From the NCBI GenBank assembly GCA_903925075.1, contig CAIYDQ010000298.1, forward strand, positions 1-57,041: a stretch of 57,041 nt of DNA. The letters are read 5' to 3'. Below, piece after piece: positions 1 to 10,021 of the stretch (the first letter of the stretch is position 1; the number at the start of each line of letters is the position of its first letter). Source of the DNA: an uncultured Geobacter sp. Its GTDB lineage: Bacteria > Desulfobacterota > Desulfuromonadia > Geobacterales > Geobacteraceae. The position numbers and the translations under genes are program-made. The notes below the pieces were generated by a model. That model was not told the DNA's origin. It worked only from the letters and a program-made list of their open reading frames with translations, and made no database searches.

Positions 1-268
1 CCGGCTATTATCCGACATGCCTTCCTTAATAGGGGAGACCACCTCGCTATTATCCTACCTACCATCCTTATTAGCGGAGGCCACCCGGCTATTATCCGAC
101 ATGCCTTCCTTAATAGGGGAGACCACCTCGCTATTATCCTACCTACCATCCTTATTAGCGGAGACCACCCGGCTATTATCCGACATGCCTTCCTTAATAG
201 GGGAGACCACTCCGCTATTTTCCTACCTACCATCTTTATTAGGGGAGGCACCTCGGCTATTATCCGAC
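1..268. repeat. 84-bp tandem repeat (minisatellite), 3.2 copies, cut by window edge
   Basis: Copies begin at 1, 85 and 169, with a partial one at 253, so the period is 84 bp. Each unit is two related 42-bp halves, one with ACATGCCTTCCTTAATAGGG and one with CTACCATCCTTATTAG. The first half carries CTATTA and TAATAG arms about 16 nt apart and could form a small hairpin; in the second half the arms match less well. The plus strand stays open through the array because 42 is divisible by three, giving a Leu/Ser-rich 14-residue repeat. No ribosome binding site or conserved domain supports a protein. The array probably extends left of the window. Confidence 0.9.
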
Positions 269-422
269 TCCCAAACTTGTCGACAAATGACATAAAGACG
301 CTTGCATTGTGAGCCGGATTCCAAATCTGACCCAGCATCGGCGTCAAGAGAACATGAGAACAAGGGGGACGCTGTTCACTTGGTACACTTGCACCCTTCC
401 CAGAAGGCGATGACCTTGCAAC

Positions 423-614
423 ATGCCAAGATCATCCCGTCTCGATATTGCTGGAGTACTTCAGCATGTGATGGTTCGGGGGATCGAGCAAAGGAACATC
501 TTTCTCGACGACCGCGGCCGGTCCGACTTCGTGAACCGACTCTCCCAACTCCTGCTCAAAACTCGGACCGACTGCCTCGCATGGGGCCTCTTATCAAACC
601 AGAATTTATGTTGA
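423..614 (+). pseudogene. REP-associated (IS200-like, Y1) transposase, N-terminal fragment
   Basis: The 63 codons begin MPRSSRLDIAGVLQHVMVRG and continue through IFLDDRGRSDFV to CLAWGLLSNQN. This is the usual N-terminus of the TnpA_REP/Y1 transposases that are abundant in Geobacterales. The reading stops just where the family continues from the WxLxxNH stretch into its HUH metal-binding motif, and the catalytic tyrosine region is missing, so the gene is broken and inactive. No remnant of the C-terminus is visible in 615-856, where I see no gene or clear element. The fragment lies next to the 84-bp tandem repeat. REP-associated transposases are known to move short palindromic elements, and several palindromic repeats occur elsewhere in this window, but a link is speculation. 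Confidence 0.75.
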
Positions 615-856
615 GCTCAAAATAATACATGTTGGATGCAGAGAAAGGGACGAAGGGGGTGCAACTGAGGTTGCTCGCTGCCACCGCCGCCAGCTTGTTG
701 AGGTGCAGCTTAGAGCAAACCCAGGGGAGAGGTTGGTGGCGGCGGGGGTAGCCCCACCGCCACCAGAACCCGGATATCCGCGGGATGATGCGCAGCAGCC
801 GCCGGCTGATCAGCCCCATGAGCAGAGCGGCCGGCGAGAAGCGGAAAAACTTGACT

Positions 857-1726
857 TTATCGCGTGTAGTACCCGACGCCGACCAGGTAGTTGTTCACCT
901 TGCGCAGGAAGGTGCGCTTGGCCTCCACTCTTTCGGTGACGGGATTGCGCCAGTGATATTCCATGGAGCCCTGCCCTTTGCCCCCCGCGGTGGCAATCAT
1001 CTCTTTTAGCAGCGGCTTGCCGGTGGGGTCCTTCAAATCCAGGGCATCGGTGCCGATCAGGCGCGGCGTGGCTCCGTGTGCGCGGAATTTCGAATCTTTC
1101 AGGTCGATGGCGAAGACGTACAGGTCGTCCTGGATGAATCTGCCGTTCAAGTCGTTGAAGGCGGTGAAGGCTGCGGCGGGATCTGCTTTCACCACCGTGA
1201 CGGCCTCCTCCAGCAGCGCCTTGGCCTGATCCTGGCTGGCCCGCGGGATGTAGAATCCGACGGCGATGATGCGGTCCCCGACCCTTTGATAGTAGGCGAC
1301 CTTGCGCTCGATCTTCCTGTCCAGTCGGTTGAGCCACCGGTATTCCACCACGCCGCCGCCTTTGTTTACCGCGGTATCGATCATCTCGCGGAAGAACGGC
1401 TTGCCCGCGGCGTCGCGCATGTTGGAGATGTCCCGACCCACCAGCGCCGACGAAGAGCCGCCGCTGGCGAGCATCTTGCCGTCCGTGCCCAGCACGTAGA
1501 CGTACAGGTCGCCGTTTATGAACTCTCCGGCGCGCATGAAGGCCGGAAGTGCCCTGTCCTTGTTCCCCTTGTAGTAATCCACCGCGCGGGCCAGCAGCGC
1601 CTGCGCGCGTTGGCTTTCGCCGGCCTCCTTGTCGGCCGCCGGCGTCGCAGGTTTCTCCGCGGCAAGCAGGCTACCGTTGAACAGCAGGCAACTGACGGCC
1701 ACCAACAGATAAATTAAACGCTTCAT
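857..1726 (-). CDS. Secreted double-Cache-domain protein
   Basis: The 289-residue protein has an N-terminal signal peptide (MKRLIYLLVAVSCLLF, cleaved near SLLAAEKP) and two similar sensor-like halves, about residues 45-150 and 160-289. Each half has the pattern FINGDLYVYVL / FIQDDLYVFAI, then GRDISNMRD / GTDALDLKD, GKPFFREMI / GKPLLKEMI, and a final GYYxR-like strand, as in single Cache type 2 domains. No transmembrane anchor or output domain follows, so it is probably a periplasmic ligand-binding protein. The start at 1726 is preferred over a longer in-frame start because GAGGAGG lies 7 nt upstream and the signal peptide then begins correctly. The ligand is unknown. Confidence 0.8.
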   Translation of the reverse strand: MKRLIYLLVAVSCLLFNGSLLAAEKPATPAADKEAGESQRAQALLARAVDYYKGNKDRALPAFMRAGEFINGDLYVYVLGTDGKMLASGGSSSALVGRDISNMRDAAGKPFFREMIDTAVNKGGGVVEYRWLNRLDRKIERKVAYYQRVGDRIIAVGFYIPRASQDQAKALLEEAVTVVKADPAAAFTAFNDLNGRFIQDDLYVFAIDLKDSKFRAHGATPRLIGTDALDLKDPTGKPLLKEMIATAGGKGQGSMEYHWRNPVTERVEAKRTFLRKVNNYLVGVGYYTR

Positions 1727-1938
1727 GTTTAAGCCTCCTCGTCTTACCAAACGCATCGGTTGATTTGCTGAGGATTCGGCAGGTTCAGCCCAACGATCCT
1801 CGCAGGTTGCCCTTCGGCCGCCAAGGCTGGAACATAAACGGTGTCGCCTGCGAATGCAAGCCTTTTTTATTAGCCAAAAACAAGACAGCGGTTGAATTTG
1901 CACACCGTGGGCGGACTCGGCGAATTTTCCGGTAACCA

Positions 1939-1967
1939 TCGACAAAATCGAAAATAACTAATAAGAT
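1939..1967 (+). promoter_or_regulatory. Putative sigma70 promoter for the DUF294 gene
   Basis: TCGACA and TAAGAT are separated by 17 bp. Transcription would start near 1974, about 80 nt before the ATG at 2056. The assignment rests on match and spacing alone. Confidence 0.5.
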
Positions 1968-2055
1968 GCGGTGTCGGGATCGGCATCTGCATGGGCGTAT
2001 CTGGCGACGCGTCATCGGAAGAGCCGGGCAACGCGGATCAGGCAGGGGAAAGGAC

Positions 2056-3288
2056 ATGGTCAAGGAGCAAGCAGAGCAGGCGCAATCGGTATCACAGCTT
2101 TCCAGCGCAGTCGGCGCACATCTCCAGACCCTCGATCTGGCGGCGGCTTCGGCCTTTTTAGCCGGGCTCGCCGACAAGATCGACCCTCTTCGGGAGAGAT
2201 ACCGGCTAACACGCGAGGAACTGCTCGGGATGGTGAACGAAGCCGCCGCGGCAAGCGAGGTCGCGCAGTTAGCCGCCGTGAACGATCGGCTGGTGGATCT
2301 GGCCTGCCGATTGTTCCAGGACAGCGGCTCGGCGCGGCTCGTCCATCAAGCATGCACCATGGTCAGGGCCGCGCTCGTCAAGCGGACGCTGGAACTGGCC
2401 CGCCTTGAGTTGCGCTCCAGCTCCACGGCGCGCGGCATCCCGATGGCCCTCTTCTCCACCGGGAGCGACGGTCGGCAAGAGCAATCGTTGTTCGCCGAGC
2501 AGGCTTACTTCTTCGTCTACCAGGCAAGCGAAGCGGACACGGCGCTTTACCAGCAAGCCGCCGACGGTTATTTCGAGAAGCTCGGCTCGCTGTTCTCCGA
2601 GAGACTCGACCAAGTCGGCATAGCTAGGCGCAGCGGCGGGATCATGCCGTTCAACGCCCAGTGGCGCGGCTCTCAACAGCAATGGCAGCGGCGGGTGAGG
2701 GGGTTGGTGCGCTACGCCAACGAGGACTGGACGAAAAACGTGCTGGACCTGATCGTGCTCAGCGACGCCCGGTATCTGTCCGGCGACCCGGAGCTTGGAG
2801 CGTGGTTCGGGCCGTTCGTGCTCTCCACCGGGCAAAATACGCCTCAGGCGATCATCAACATGGCCAGGGTCGCCTCCGCGATGCCGCTGGCCAACGGCAT
2901 CTTGCGCCGATTCGCGATCGAGGGTGAGGGAGAGCACAAAGGGGAGTTGAATCTAAAGCTTTTGGCCTGGAAACCGTTGGTGATCTGCGTGGAGGTGCTG
3001 GCGGTGCGCTATGGCGTGGAAGAGACCTCGACCCTGAAGCGGCTCGACCGGCTGCAAGCCCTGGGCTGTCTGACGCCGAAACTGACCTCCGAGTTGGCGG
3101 AAGCCTTTCGGGTGATTTCGGGGCTCCTCATCATGCAGCAGATCAAGAAGCATGACGGACTGCTCCAGGACGAAAACTACCTCAACCCCTATCAGCTGAC
3201 GGCGGTTGAGAGAGAAGGGCTGAGCAGGGCGATCGGCAGCATCCAGGAGTTGCAGGGGGTGCTCAAGAGCAAGTTTTCACTGGCCTAG
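2056..3288 (+). CDS. DUF294 nucleotidyltransferase-like signalling protein, probably catalytically dead
   Basis: The 410-residue soluble protein has the DUF294 layout: a helical N-terminus, a nucleotidyltransferase-like core with STGSDGRQEQSLF (residues 134-146), and a C-terminal DUF294_C helical part with NPYQLTAVEREGLSRAI. In active-looking relatives the GSxxRxEQ motif is followed by TDQDNALI, which supplies the metal-binding acidic residues. Here that stretch reads AEQAYFFVY, so the second acidic position is lost. Most family members also carry CBS or cyclic-nucleotide domains on the same chain. None is present here, but a separate CBS-pair protein lies convergent at 3394-3831. The ATG at 2056 has GGGGAAAGG upstream, and the 30 in-frame codons before it have no support. 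Likely a regulatory protein. Confidence 0.75.
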   Translation: MVKEQAEQAQSVSQLSSAVGAHLQTLDLAAASAFLAGLADKIDPLRERYRLTREELLGMVNEAAAASEVAQLAAVNDRLVDLACRLFQDSGSARLVHQACTMVRAALVKRTLELARLELRSSSTARGIPMALFSTGSDGRQEQSLFAEQAYFFVYQASEADTALYQQAADGYFEKLGSLFSERLDQVGIARRSGGIMPFNAQWRGSQQQWQRRVRGLVRYANEDWTKNVLDLIVLSDARYLSGDPELGAWFGPFVLSTGQNTPQAIINMARVASAMPLANGILRRFAIEGEGEHKGELNLKLLAWKPLVICVEVLAVRYGVEETSTLKRLDRLQALGCLTPKLTSELAEAFRVISGLLIMQQIKKHDGLLQDENYLNPYQLTAVEREGLSRAIGSIQELQGVLKSKFSLA

Positions 3289-3296
3289 TTTGGCCG

Positions 3297-3338
3297 AAAA
3301 AAAGGCGGCCCCCGGAGGTGCCGCCCTGCGATTTTGTT
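3297..3338. terminator. Bidirectional intrinsic terminator
   Basis: GGCGGC (3304-3309) pairs with GCCGCC (3320-3325). On the minus strand the stem is followed by seven T, suiting the CBS gene. On the plus strand it is followed by ATTTTGTTT, suiting the DUF294 gene. Confidence 0.75.
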
Positions 3339-3393
3339 TCGCTTCTATCCGCCGGCCTCTTGCGCCGGCCGGCCCTTCACACAGCAACCGACA

Positions 3394-3831
3394 TCACCCC
3401 TGCATGATGTAGTCCTGCAGGTTTTTGATGGCGATATGCTGCTCGCTGATGATGGTGTTCACCACGTTGCCCATGGAGATCACGCCGACCACCTTGCCGT
3501 CCTCGATTACCGGCAGGTAGCGCACCGAGTTCTCGATCATCAGCGCCATGCACTCCTCGATGGTGGTTTCGGGTTTGATGACCAGCACTTGTTGTTTCAT
3601 GATTTCCCTGACCAGGGTGTTGCCGGACGATTTGCCGACCAGGACCACCTTTCTGGAATAATCGCGCTCGGAGATGATCCCGACCAGATTGCCGTTCTCC
3701 ATCACCAGCAGCGAGCCGATATTCTTGTTCGCCATATCCGTCAAGGCTTCGAATACCGTCGAATCCGGCTTGATCGAAAAGACGCCACCGCCGCCCTGCT
3801 TGCTACGAAGTATATCTTTCACGGTTTTCAT
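3394..3831 (-). CDS. Stand-alone CBS-domain-pair protein
   Basis: The 145 residues form a tandem CBS pair (Bateman module), about residues 8-62 and 72-132, with the typical GSLLVMENGNLVGIISERDY and RYLPVIEDGKVVGVISMGN turns. Such modules bind adenosyl ligands (AMP, ATP, SAM) and act as energy or redox sensors. No enzyme or channel domain is attached, so the partner must be another protein. The convergent DUF294 protein, whose family normally carries CBS domains in the same chain, is an attractive guess. GAGGAGG lies 7 nt before the ATG, and a sigma70-like promoter is visible at 3911-3940. Confidence 0.85.
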   Translation of the reverse strand: MKTVKDILRSKQGGGGVFSIKPDSTVFEALTDMANKNIGSLLVMENGNLVGIISERDYSRKVVLVGKSSGNTLVREIMKQQVLVIKPETTIEECMALMIENSVRYLPVIEDGKVVGVISMGNVVNTIISEQHIAIKNLQDYIMQG

Positions 3832-3910
3832 GGTTGTTCCTCCTCTTAAGAGAGCGCTTTATGAGTTTACCGGAGCGCGTGAGCTGCGACCGGCAGCATC
3901 GCCGTAGATT

Positions 3911-3940
3911 TATATACCATTCGAGTCGAAGCGCAGTCAA
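3911..3940 (-). promoter_or_regulatory. Putative sigma70 promoter of the CBS-pair gene
   Basis: On the minus strand TTGACT is followed after 18 bp by TATATA (or after 17 bp by GTATAT). Transcription would begin about 75 nt before the start codon. Confidence 0.6.
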
Positions 3941-3972
3941 TCCAATAGTGAAACTTTGTGCTGAACTGAGCA

Positions 3973-5016
3973 CTAGTGCGCCGGAACCGGCTGGCCGTCC
4001 GGCACATCGGCGAACATGACGCCGTCGCGTCCGCTGTCCTTGACATGGTAGAGGGCGAGATCGGCCCGCCGCAGCAGGCTTTCCGCCGTGTCTTCGGCGA
4101 CGGCTTCGGAGACGCCGATGGACACGGTTACCGTTATTTCTTTGCCGTCCAAAAGGAAACGGCTGCCGCGGACGCTTTCGCAAAGCTTCCAGGCCAAGGC
4201 GGTCGCCGTGTCGTGGGTCGCCTTGATCAGGACCAGGGCGAACTCGTCGCCGCCGAATCTGGCTACGAAGTCGCTGTCCCTGAGGGTGCTCTTCAGCTTG
4301 AAGGCCACCCCCTTGAGTATCCTGTCCCCGGCCTGGTGGCCATAGCCGTCGTTGATGTTCTTGAAGTTGTCGACGTCGATGAGCATCAGGAAGAAGGAGT
4401 CGTTGTAGCGCTTTTTGAGTTGCAGCACCTCGGCCAACCGGTCGTCGAAAAAACTCCTGTTGGCCAACTGGGTCATGCCGTCGATGCGCACCGCCGTGCG
4501 CAGCGACTCGATCAACTGCTGCTGGGTGCTTAGGATCTCCTGGGAGTTGGCCAGTTCCCCCTTCAGATAGCTGTTGCTGTCAAAGACCCGGTCGATTTGC
4601 GCGACCAGATGGGAGGCGGTACGCGCCAACTCCGGGGGCAGCGCCATTTTGCTCAATACTTCCCGCGCCTCGACCAGCGCGCGCGAGGAATTGGTTGCCG
4701 CCAGGTCGGTGCGCTGGATAGCCGCGGTGAGGATGAGCAGCAGGCTTCTGATGGTCTGGGCCAGGTCGTTGATCCGCTGCTCCCGGGCGTCCACCTGCGC
4801 GTCCTGCGCCCCCGAAGGACGCCGGGCCTTCTTGACGCCGAGCAATCGTGAGAGGGCCTCGCCTGCGCGCAGAAAAGGGGAGGCCACCATGCGTCCCAGG
4901 GCATCGAAAAAATCATGCAGCATCCCGGGCTCGCCGAGGCGCGACAGAATCGGCAGGAAGGCAAGCCCCACGATGAAACCCGTGACCAAAAAAGAAATCT
5001 GCTGCAATCTGCTCAC
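3973..5016 (-). CDS. Membrane-associated diguanylate cyclase (GGDEF)
   Basis: With the GTG start at 5016 the protein has 347 residues. It has one N-terminal hydrophobic segment (residues 8-26), a helical linker rich in heptad-like positions (about 75-175), and a C-terminal GGDEF domain (about 180-335). The active-site loop is RFGGDEF (GGDEF at 255-259). An inhibitory RxxD site (RDSD, 246-249) sits exactly five residues before it, so product-inhibited c-di-GMP synthesis is expected. No EAL domain is present. The reading frame is open 83 codons further upstream, but that stretch is low-complexity and lacks a membrane signal, so I prefer the GTG immediately before the hydrophobic helix. Its ribosome binding site is weak and the start is uncertain. 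Confidence 0.8.
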   Translation of the reverse strand: MSRLQQISFLVTGFIVGLAFLPILSRLGEPGMLHDFFDALGRMVASPFLRAGEALSRLLGVKKARRPSGAQDAQVDAREQRINDLAQTIRSLLLILTAAIQRTDLAATNSSRALVEAREVLSKMALPPELARTASHLVAQIDRVFDSNSYLKGELANSQEILSTQQQLIESLRTAVRIDGMTQLANRSFFDDRLAEVLQLKKRYNDSFFLMLIDVDNFKNINDGYGHQAGDRILKGVAFKLKSTLRDSDFVARFGGDEFALVLIKATHDTATALAWKLCESVRGSRFLLDGKEITVTVSIGVSEAVAEDTAESLLRRADLALYHVKDSGRDGVMFADVPDGQPVPAH

Positions 5017-5327
5017 AAGGGACCCCCCGGTTGCGATTGAGCTGCTTAAGACCCGACAATGCCAGCGATTGTAACCACTTCGCTCTTTCGATACAACAGG
5101 AATTATGCCCCGGGGCGCAGCATCGCGCGCAAAAGAGAGCTTTGTCGACCAATATCCAAAGGATGAGCGGCTTTCCTTAAAGAAGGGGCGCGGCGTAGGG
5201 GGCGCGGAAGCGGTAAACTGCGGCGCGCCGGCTTTGCCATTGAATACCGCGGCTCTTTCTGACACAATGGCGTCTACGTTAATACGAAGAGAAAGAGATC
5301 GATTGGGAAAGGGGAAAGAGTCTGCAC

Positions 5328-5867
5328 ATGCCTGGGTTGAAATATCTGGCGGGGTATTCGGAGAGCGTGACCGGCAGGGTACTGCAACTGCTGAAGGAAG
5401 GGAGGCTTGGCAGCGTCTTGGCGGCGAAATACCCGTCGGCGCACGAGGTCAGGACCGACCGGGCGCTGTACGACTTCACCGTGCGGATGAAAAACGAATT
5501 CCTGCGCAAGTCGCAACCGCTCAGCAAGGTGAGCTACGATTACCGGATCAGCGCCATCGACAACGCCCTGGGCATGCATTCCTTCGTCTCCAGGATTCAG
5601 GGGACGAAGCTTAAGTCCAAGCACGAGATCAGAGTCGCCGGCGTCTTCAAAGACGGCCCCCTGGCCTTCCTGAAGATGATAGTGGCCCACGAGTTGGCCC
5701 ATCTGAAGGAGAAGGAGCACAACAAGGCTTTTTACCAGTTGTGCGAGTTCATGGAGCCCGACTACCACCAGTTGGAATTCGACACCAGGCTGTACCTGAC
5801 CCACCTGGAAGCGACGGGCCTGCCGCTTTCTCGACCGGCGGACCCCGAGCCGGCGCCTGCTACATGA
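5328..5867 (+). CDS. YgjP-like metallopeptidase-domain protein (DUF45)
   Basis: The 179-residue soluble protein has the zinc-peptidase motif HELAHLKEKEHNKAFYQLC (HExxH plus a third His) near residues 121-139, followed by EPDYHQLE. That arrangement is typical of the YgjP/DUF45 family, whose substrates are mostly unknown. The usual DUF45 CxxxW nucleic-acid-like segment is not obvious. A purine-rich stretch GGGAAAGGGGAAAGAG lies about 8 nt before the ATG. The 3' end overlaps the convergent DUF4337 gene by 8 bp, so no terminator separates them. Confidence 0.75.
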   Translation: MPGLKYLAGYSESVTGRVLQLLKEGRLGSVLAAKYPSAHEVRTDRALYDFTVRMKNEFLRKSQPLSKVSYDYRISAIDNALGMHSFVSRIQGTKLKSKHEIRVAGVFKDGPLAFLKMIVAHELAHLKEKEHNKAFYQLCEFMEPDYHQLEFDTRLYLTHLEATGLPLSRPADPEPAPAT

Positions 5868-6396
5868 ACAGGAAAAAACCGTTGACGAACTGCAGGATGC
5901 CGTAAATTCCCACCACCACGCCCAGCACCCAGATGTACTTCTTCTTCAAGAGCGCCGCAATCGAGGAGAGCAGGATCGCTATCTGCAGGAAGATCACCGC
6001 CACGCCAAAGGCCTGCCCGTGCCGCTGGGCGTCGTCCCTGGCCTCTTCCAGACTCTTGGCGTCGGCCTGGATCTTGATTTTCTCGCCTTCGTACTTGGCG
6101 ATCTTGGCGGCGTACCCCTCCAGCTTGCGTCGGTATTCCTCCGCGACGGCCGGCGGCAGGGATTTCCCCTGCATCTTCAGCTGCATCTCCACTTGATCCT
6201 TCTGCATCTCGTAGAGGTACCCTTTGATGCTTTTGGACTGGAAAAAGGCCCATTGATCCGAGGCCTTGGTCTGGCTCAGCACCGAGCGCGTCGAGAAGCC
6301 CCCTCCCTTGAAGGTCGCCATGGTGGCGCAGACGGCAAGGATGATGGTGGTAAGCGCGAGCCAGTTGAGCCAGGGTTCCTTCTTGTCTTCAGCCAT
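5860..6396 (-). CDS. DUF4337 inner-membrane protein
   Basis: The 178-residue protein begins MAEDKKEPWLNWLALTTIIL and has one N-terminal membrane helix (about 12-32), then a long charged coiled-coil-like stretch (about 55-130), and two C-terminal helices (about 130-150 and 155-176). This is the standard DUF4337 layout and the function is unknown. The start at 6396 has GGGAGGAG 5 nt upstream, which rules out the 19 extra in-frame codons before it. Downstream of bamD on the same strand with a 63-nt gap, so possibly co-transcribed. Confidence 0.8.
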   Translation of the reverse strand: MAEDKKEPWLNWLALTTIILAVCATMATFKGGGFSTRSVLSQTKASDQWAFFQSKSIKGYLYEMQKDQVEMQLKMQGKSLPPAVAEEYRRKLEGYAAKIAKYEGEKIKIQADAKSLEEARDDAQRHGQAFGVAVIFLQIAILLSSIAALLKKKYIWVLGVVVGIYGILQFVNGFFLFM

Positions 6397-6459
6397 AAAT
6401 CTCCTCCCGAACGGGCAGCGGGAGGCAACGACCACCGCCCCCGTCCTCCTCAAGAGTTC

Positions 6460-7203
6460 TTAAACGGAGCCCAACAGTTTGGCGGCAGCGGCCGCATGCG
6501 GGCTGGCCGGGTACTTCTCTCGCAGTTTATTGAAAGTCTCCCTCGCTTGCGCCTTGTCCCCCGACTTCAGATAGGCCTGGCCGAGGTAAAAGAGGGTCTG
6601 GTCGAGTTTGGAGGTGCCCGGGAAGCGCAGCAGGGCGGCGTTCAGGCGCTTGATGGCGGCGGGGTATTTGCCGGTCCTCAGATAGAAATTGCCGACGTAA
6701 TTCTCGTATTCCAGCTGCTTGCTCCGGCAATCGGCGAGCTTTTGACGCACCTCGGCGGCGTAGCTCGAAGTCGGGTATTGCACCAGAAACGTCTCCAGGG
6801 CGGAGACCGCGTTCTTCACCGGCGTTTGATCGGTGTCGATCCCCTCGATCTGGTGGTAATGGCTAAGCCCCAGACGGTAGAGCGCGTAGGCGGACTGCTC
6901 GTTTCGGGGATGAAGCTTTCTGAAATCCTCGTAGGCCGCGGCGGCCTCGACGTAAGCCTTGTTGTCGAACTGGGCGTCGGCGATCTTCAACTCGGCCCGG
7001 GTGGTCAGCTCCGGCGAGCTGTAGGCTTCCTTGACCTTCTTGAAGCTGGCGATGGCGTCCGTGTATTTTTTGGACTGGTAGGAGGCCTCCCCTTCCTTGA
7101 AGTTCAGCTCCGCGCTCTTGATGGGCGTCGGCGCCGATGCGCAGGCGCCGAGCAGCGAGACCACGGAAAAGAGACCGGCGTACAGCAGGGCGCGCAAAGA
7201 CAT
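6460..7203 (-). CDS. bamD: Outer-membrane protein assembly factor BamD
   Basis: The 247-residue lipoprotein has a signal peptide ending in the lipobox LLGAC (Cys20), followed by five to six TPR-like repeats, as in BamD/YfiO. Recognisable repeats are YQSKKYTDAIASFKKV, YVEAAAAYEDFRKLHP, a long middle repeat with ALETFLVQYPTSSYA, and YLKSGDKAQARETFNKL. BamD is the essential lipoprotein partner of BamA in beta-barrel insertion. The length and order fit the family, and no BamA gene is nearby, which is usual. AAGGAG lies 8 nt before the start. It may be co-transcribed with the DUF4337 gene downstream; the strong terminator at 7274-7308 separates it from typA upstream. Confidence 0.85.
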   Translation of the reverse strand: MSLRALLYAGLFSVVSLLGACASAPTPIKSAELNFKEGEASYQSKKYTDAIASFKKVKEAYSSPELTTRAELKIADAQFDNKAYVEAAAAYEDFRKLHPRNEQSAYALYRLGLSHYHQIEGIDTDQTPVKNAVSALETFLVQYPTSSYAAEVRQKLADCRSKQLEYENYVGNFYLRTGKYPAAIKRLNAALLRFPGTSKLDQTLFYLGQAYLKSGDKAQARETFNKLREKYPASPHAAAAAKLLGSV

Positions 7204-7269
7204 GGGGCACTCCTTGTAGGGCAGATAGATGCATGATGCAGGGGCTGCGGCAAATCGAAATCGGATACA

Positions 7270-7308
7270 AAAGGGGTCCCCGCAGCGTGCGACCGGCTGC
7301 GGGGACCC
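7270..7308 (-). terminator. Intrinsic terminator of typA
   Basis: A perfect 12-bp stem (7274-7285 with 7297-7308, sequence GGGTCCCCGCAG) is followed on the minus strand by CTTTTG. It lies 10 nt after the typA stop codon. Confidence 0.85.
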
Positions 7309-7317
7309 GTGAGGTCA

Positions 7318-9123
<1,806 letters not shown>

Positions 9124-9157
9124 GACTGACCGGCTCCTTTTTTGCTGTTACCGCTAA

Positions 9158-9188
9158 AATAAAAAGACGAGCATGGCGCCCGTCTTAA
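9158..9188 (-). terminator. Intrinsic terminator of the membrane TPR-like gene
   Basis: AAGACG (9164-9169) pairs with CGTCTT (9181-9186) and is followed on the minus strand by TTTATTTTA. It ends the gene at 9228-9956 before typA. Confidence 0.7.
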
Positions 9189-9227
9189 AAACAGCTCAAT
9201 ATGACATCATCGCGCTTTTTTTACAAG

Positions 9228-9956
9228 TTATTTTCTCACCACCCGCCGCCTGCCGCCCATGGCCGCCATCTGCTGCTTCTGAATGGCGGCCAGGCTTTCC
9301 AGGTGGAACTGCAGCCACATCTCGCCGTACCCCTTCATCTTCATCTTTTTCCCTTCGCGCAAAAGCTCCAGGTTCTGCTTCAGGTTCTCGTCGCCGGGGA
9401 GTTTGGCCACCCCCTTGGCGAGCACCTCGCAGGCCTTGACGCTGTCGCCGCACTCGTTCAGGCAGTAGCCGTACAGGCTCCAGAGCAGCGACTCCTTGGG
9501 CGAGGCGAGCACCGCCTTGTCGAAGGTCTCGCGCATCAGATCCCGCTTGTTCCGCTTCATGTAGGTGACCGCCAGCATCCCCATGGTGACCCAGTTCTTG
9601 AAGAACCCCTTCTCCAGATAGGGAAAGGCCAGGGCGAATTCGCGGCGCACGAAATACACCATGCCGATGGCCGAATTGATCTGGCTCTCCACGTAGATCT
9701 GCCACTTGGCGTAGCGCAGCGCGCCCTTCAGGTCCCGGATCCCCTTGTCGAAGCGCTGGGCCTGGATGTCCTTCATGGCCGGCTCCATGATCGCCTCCAG
9801 CTTCTTGGCGACCATGCGGGAGATGAGCAGAAAGCTCCCCATGAACACCAGCAGCGCGGCCAAAAGCCCCCCCCACCAGTAATGGAAGCCTGCGATGAGG
9901 GTGACCAGGAGAAAAGAGATCAGTGCTGCGCCTGCGGAGATGGCAATGTTGTACAT
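9228..9956 (-). CDS. Membrane-anchored TPR-like protein, unknown function
   Basis: The 242 residues start with two adjacent hydrophobic helices (about 5-24 and 27-47), followed by a cytoplasmic or periplasmic helical domain with degenerate TPR-like units. Examples are FDKGIRDLKGALRYAKWQ, FALAFPYLEKGFFKNW, RETFDKAVLASPKESLLWSLYGYCL and KACEVLAKGVAKLPGD. The C-terminus is basic (GGRRRVVRK). I do not recognise a specific family. Such proteins are common, uncharacterised members of Geobacterales genomes. AAGGAT lies 9 nt before the ATG. It lies 65 nt downstream of the mltD-like gene on the same strand, so the two may share a transcript. Confidence 0.75.
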   Translation of the reverse strand: MYNIAISAGAALISFLLVTLIAGFHYWWGGLLAALLVFMGSFLLISRMVAKKLEAIMEPAMKDIQAQRFDKGIRDLKGALRYAKWQIYVESQINSAIGMVYFVRREFALAFPYLEKGFFKNWVTMGMLAVTYMKRNKRDLMRETFDKAVLASPKESLLWSLYGYCLNECGDSVKACEVLAKGVAKLPGDENLKQNLELLREGKKMKMKGYGEMWLQFHLESLAAIQKQQMAAMGGRRRVVRK

Positions 9957-10021
9957 CGACGGTTATCCTTATGAACGATAATTTCGGGCCTGCGGAAATT
10001 GCGGCGGCGGCGAAGCTGCGG

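Noticed and set aside
1-268. CRISPR array
   Set aside because: Units are contiguous and alike along their whole length, with no unique spacers, and no cas genes are present.
17-295. 92-residue frame across the 84-bp repeats as a protein gene
   Set aside because: The frame is a by-product of a repeat length divisible by three, with no ribosome binding site. Kept only as a repeat.
556-819. 87-residue minus-strand frame beside the transposase fragment
   Set aside because: Trp/Arg-rich translation without ribosome binding site or recognisable domain, in a region of decayed sequence.
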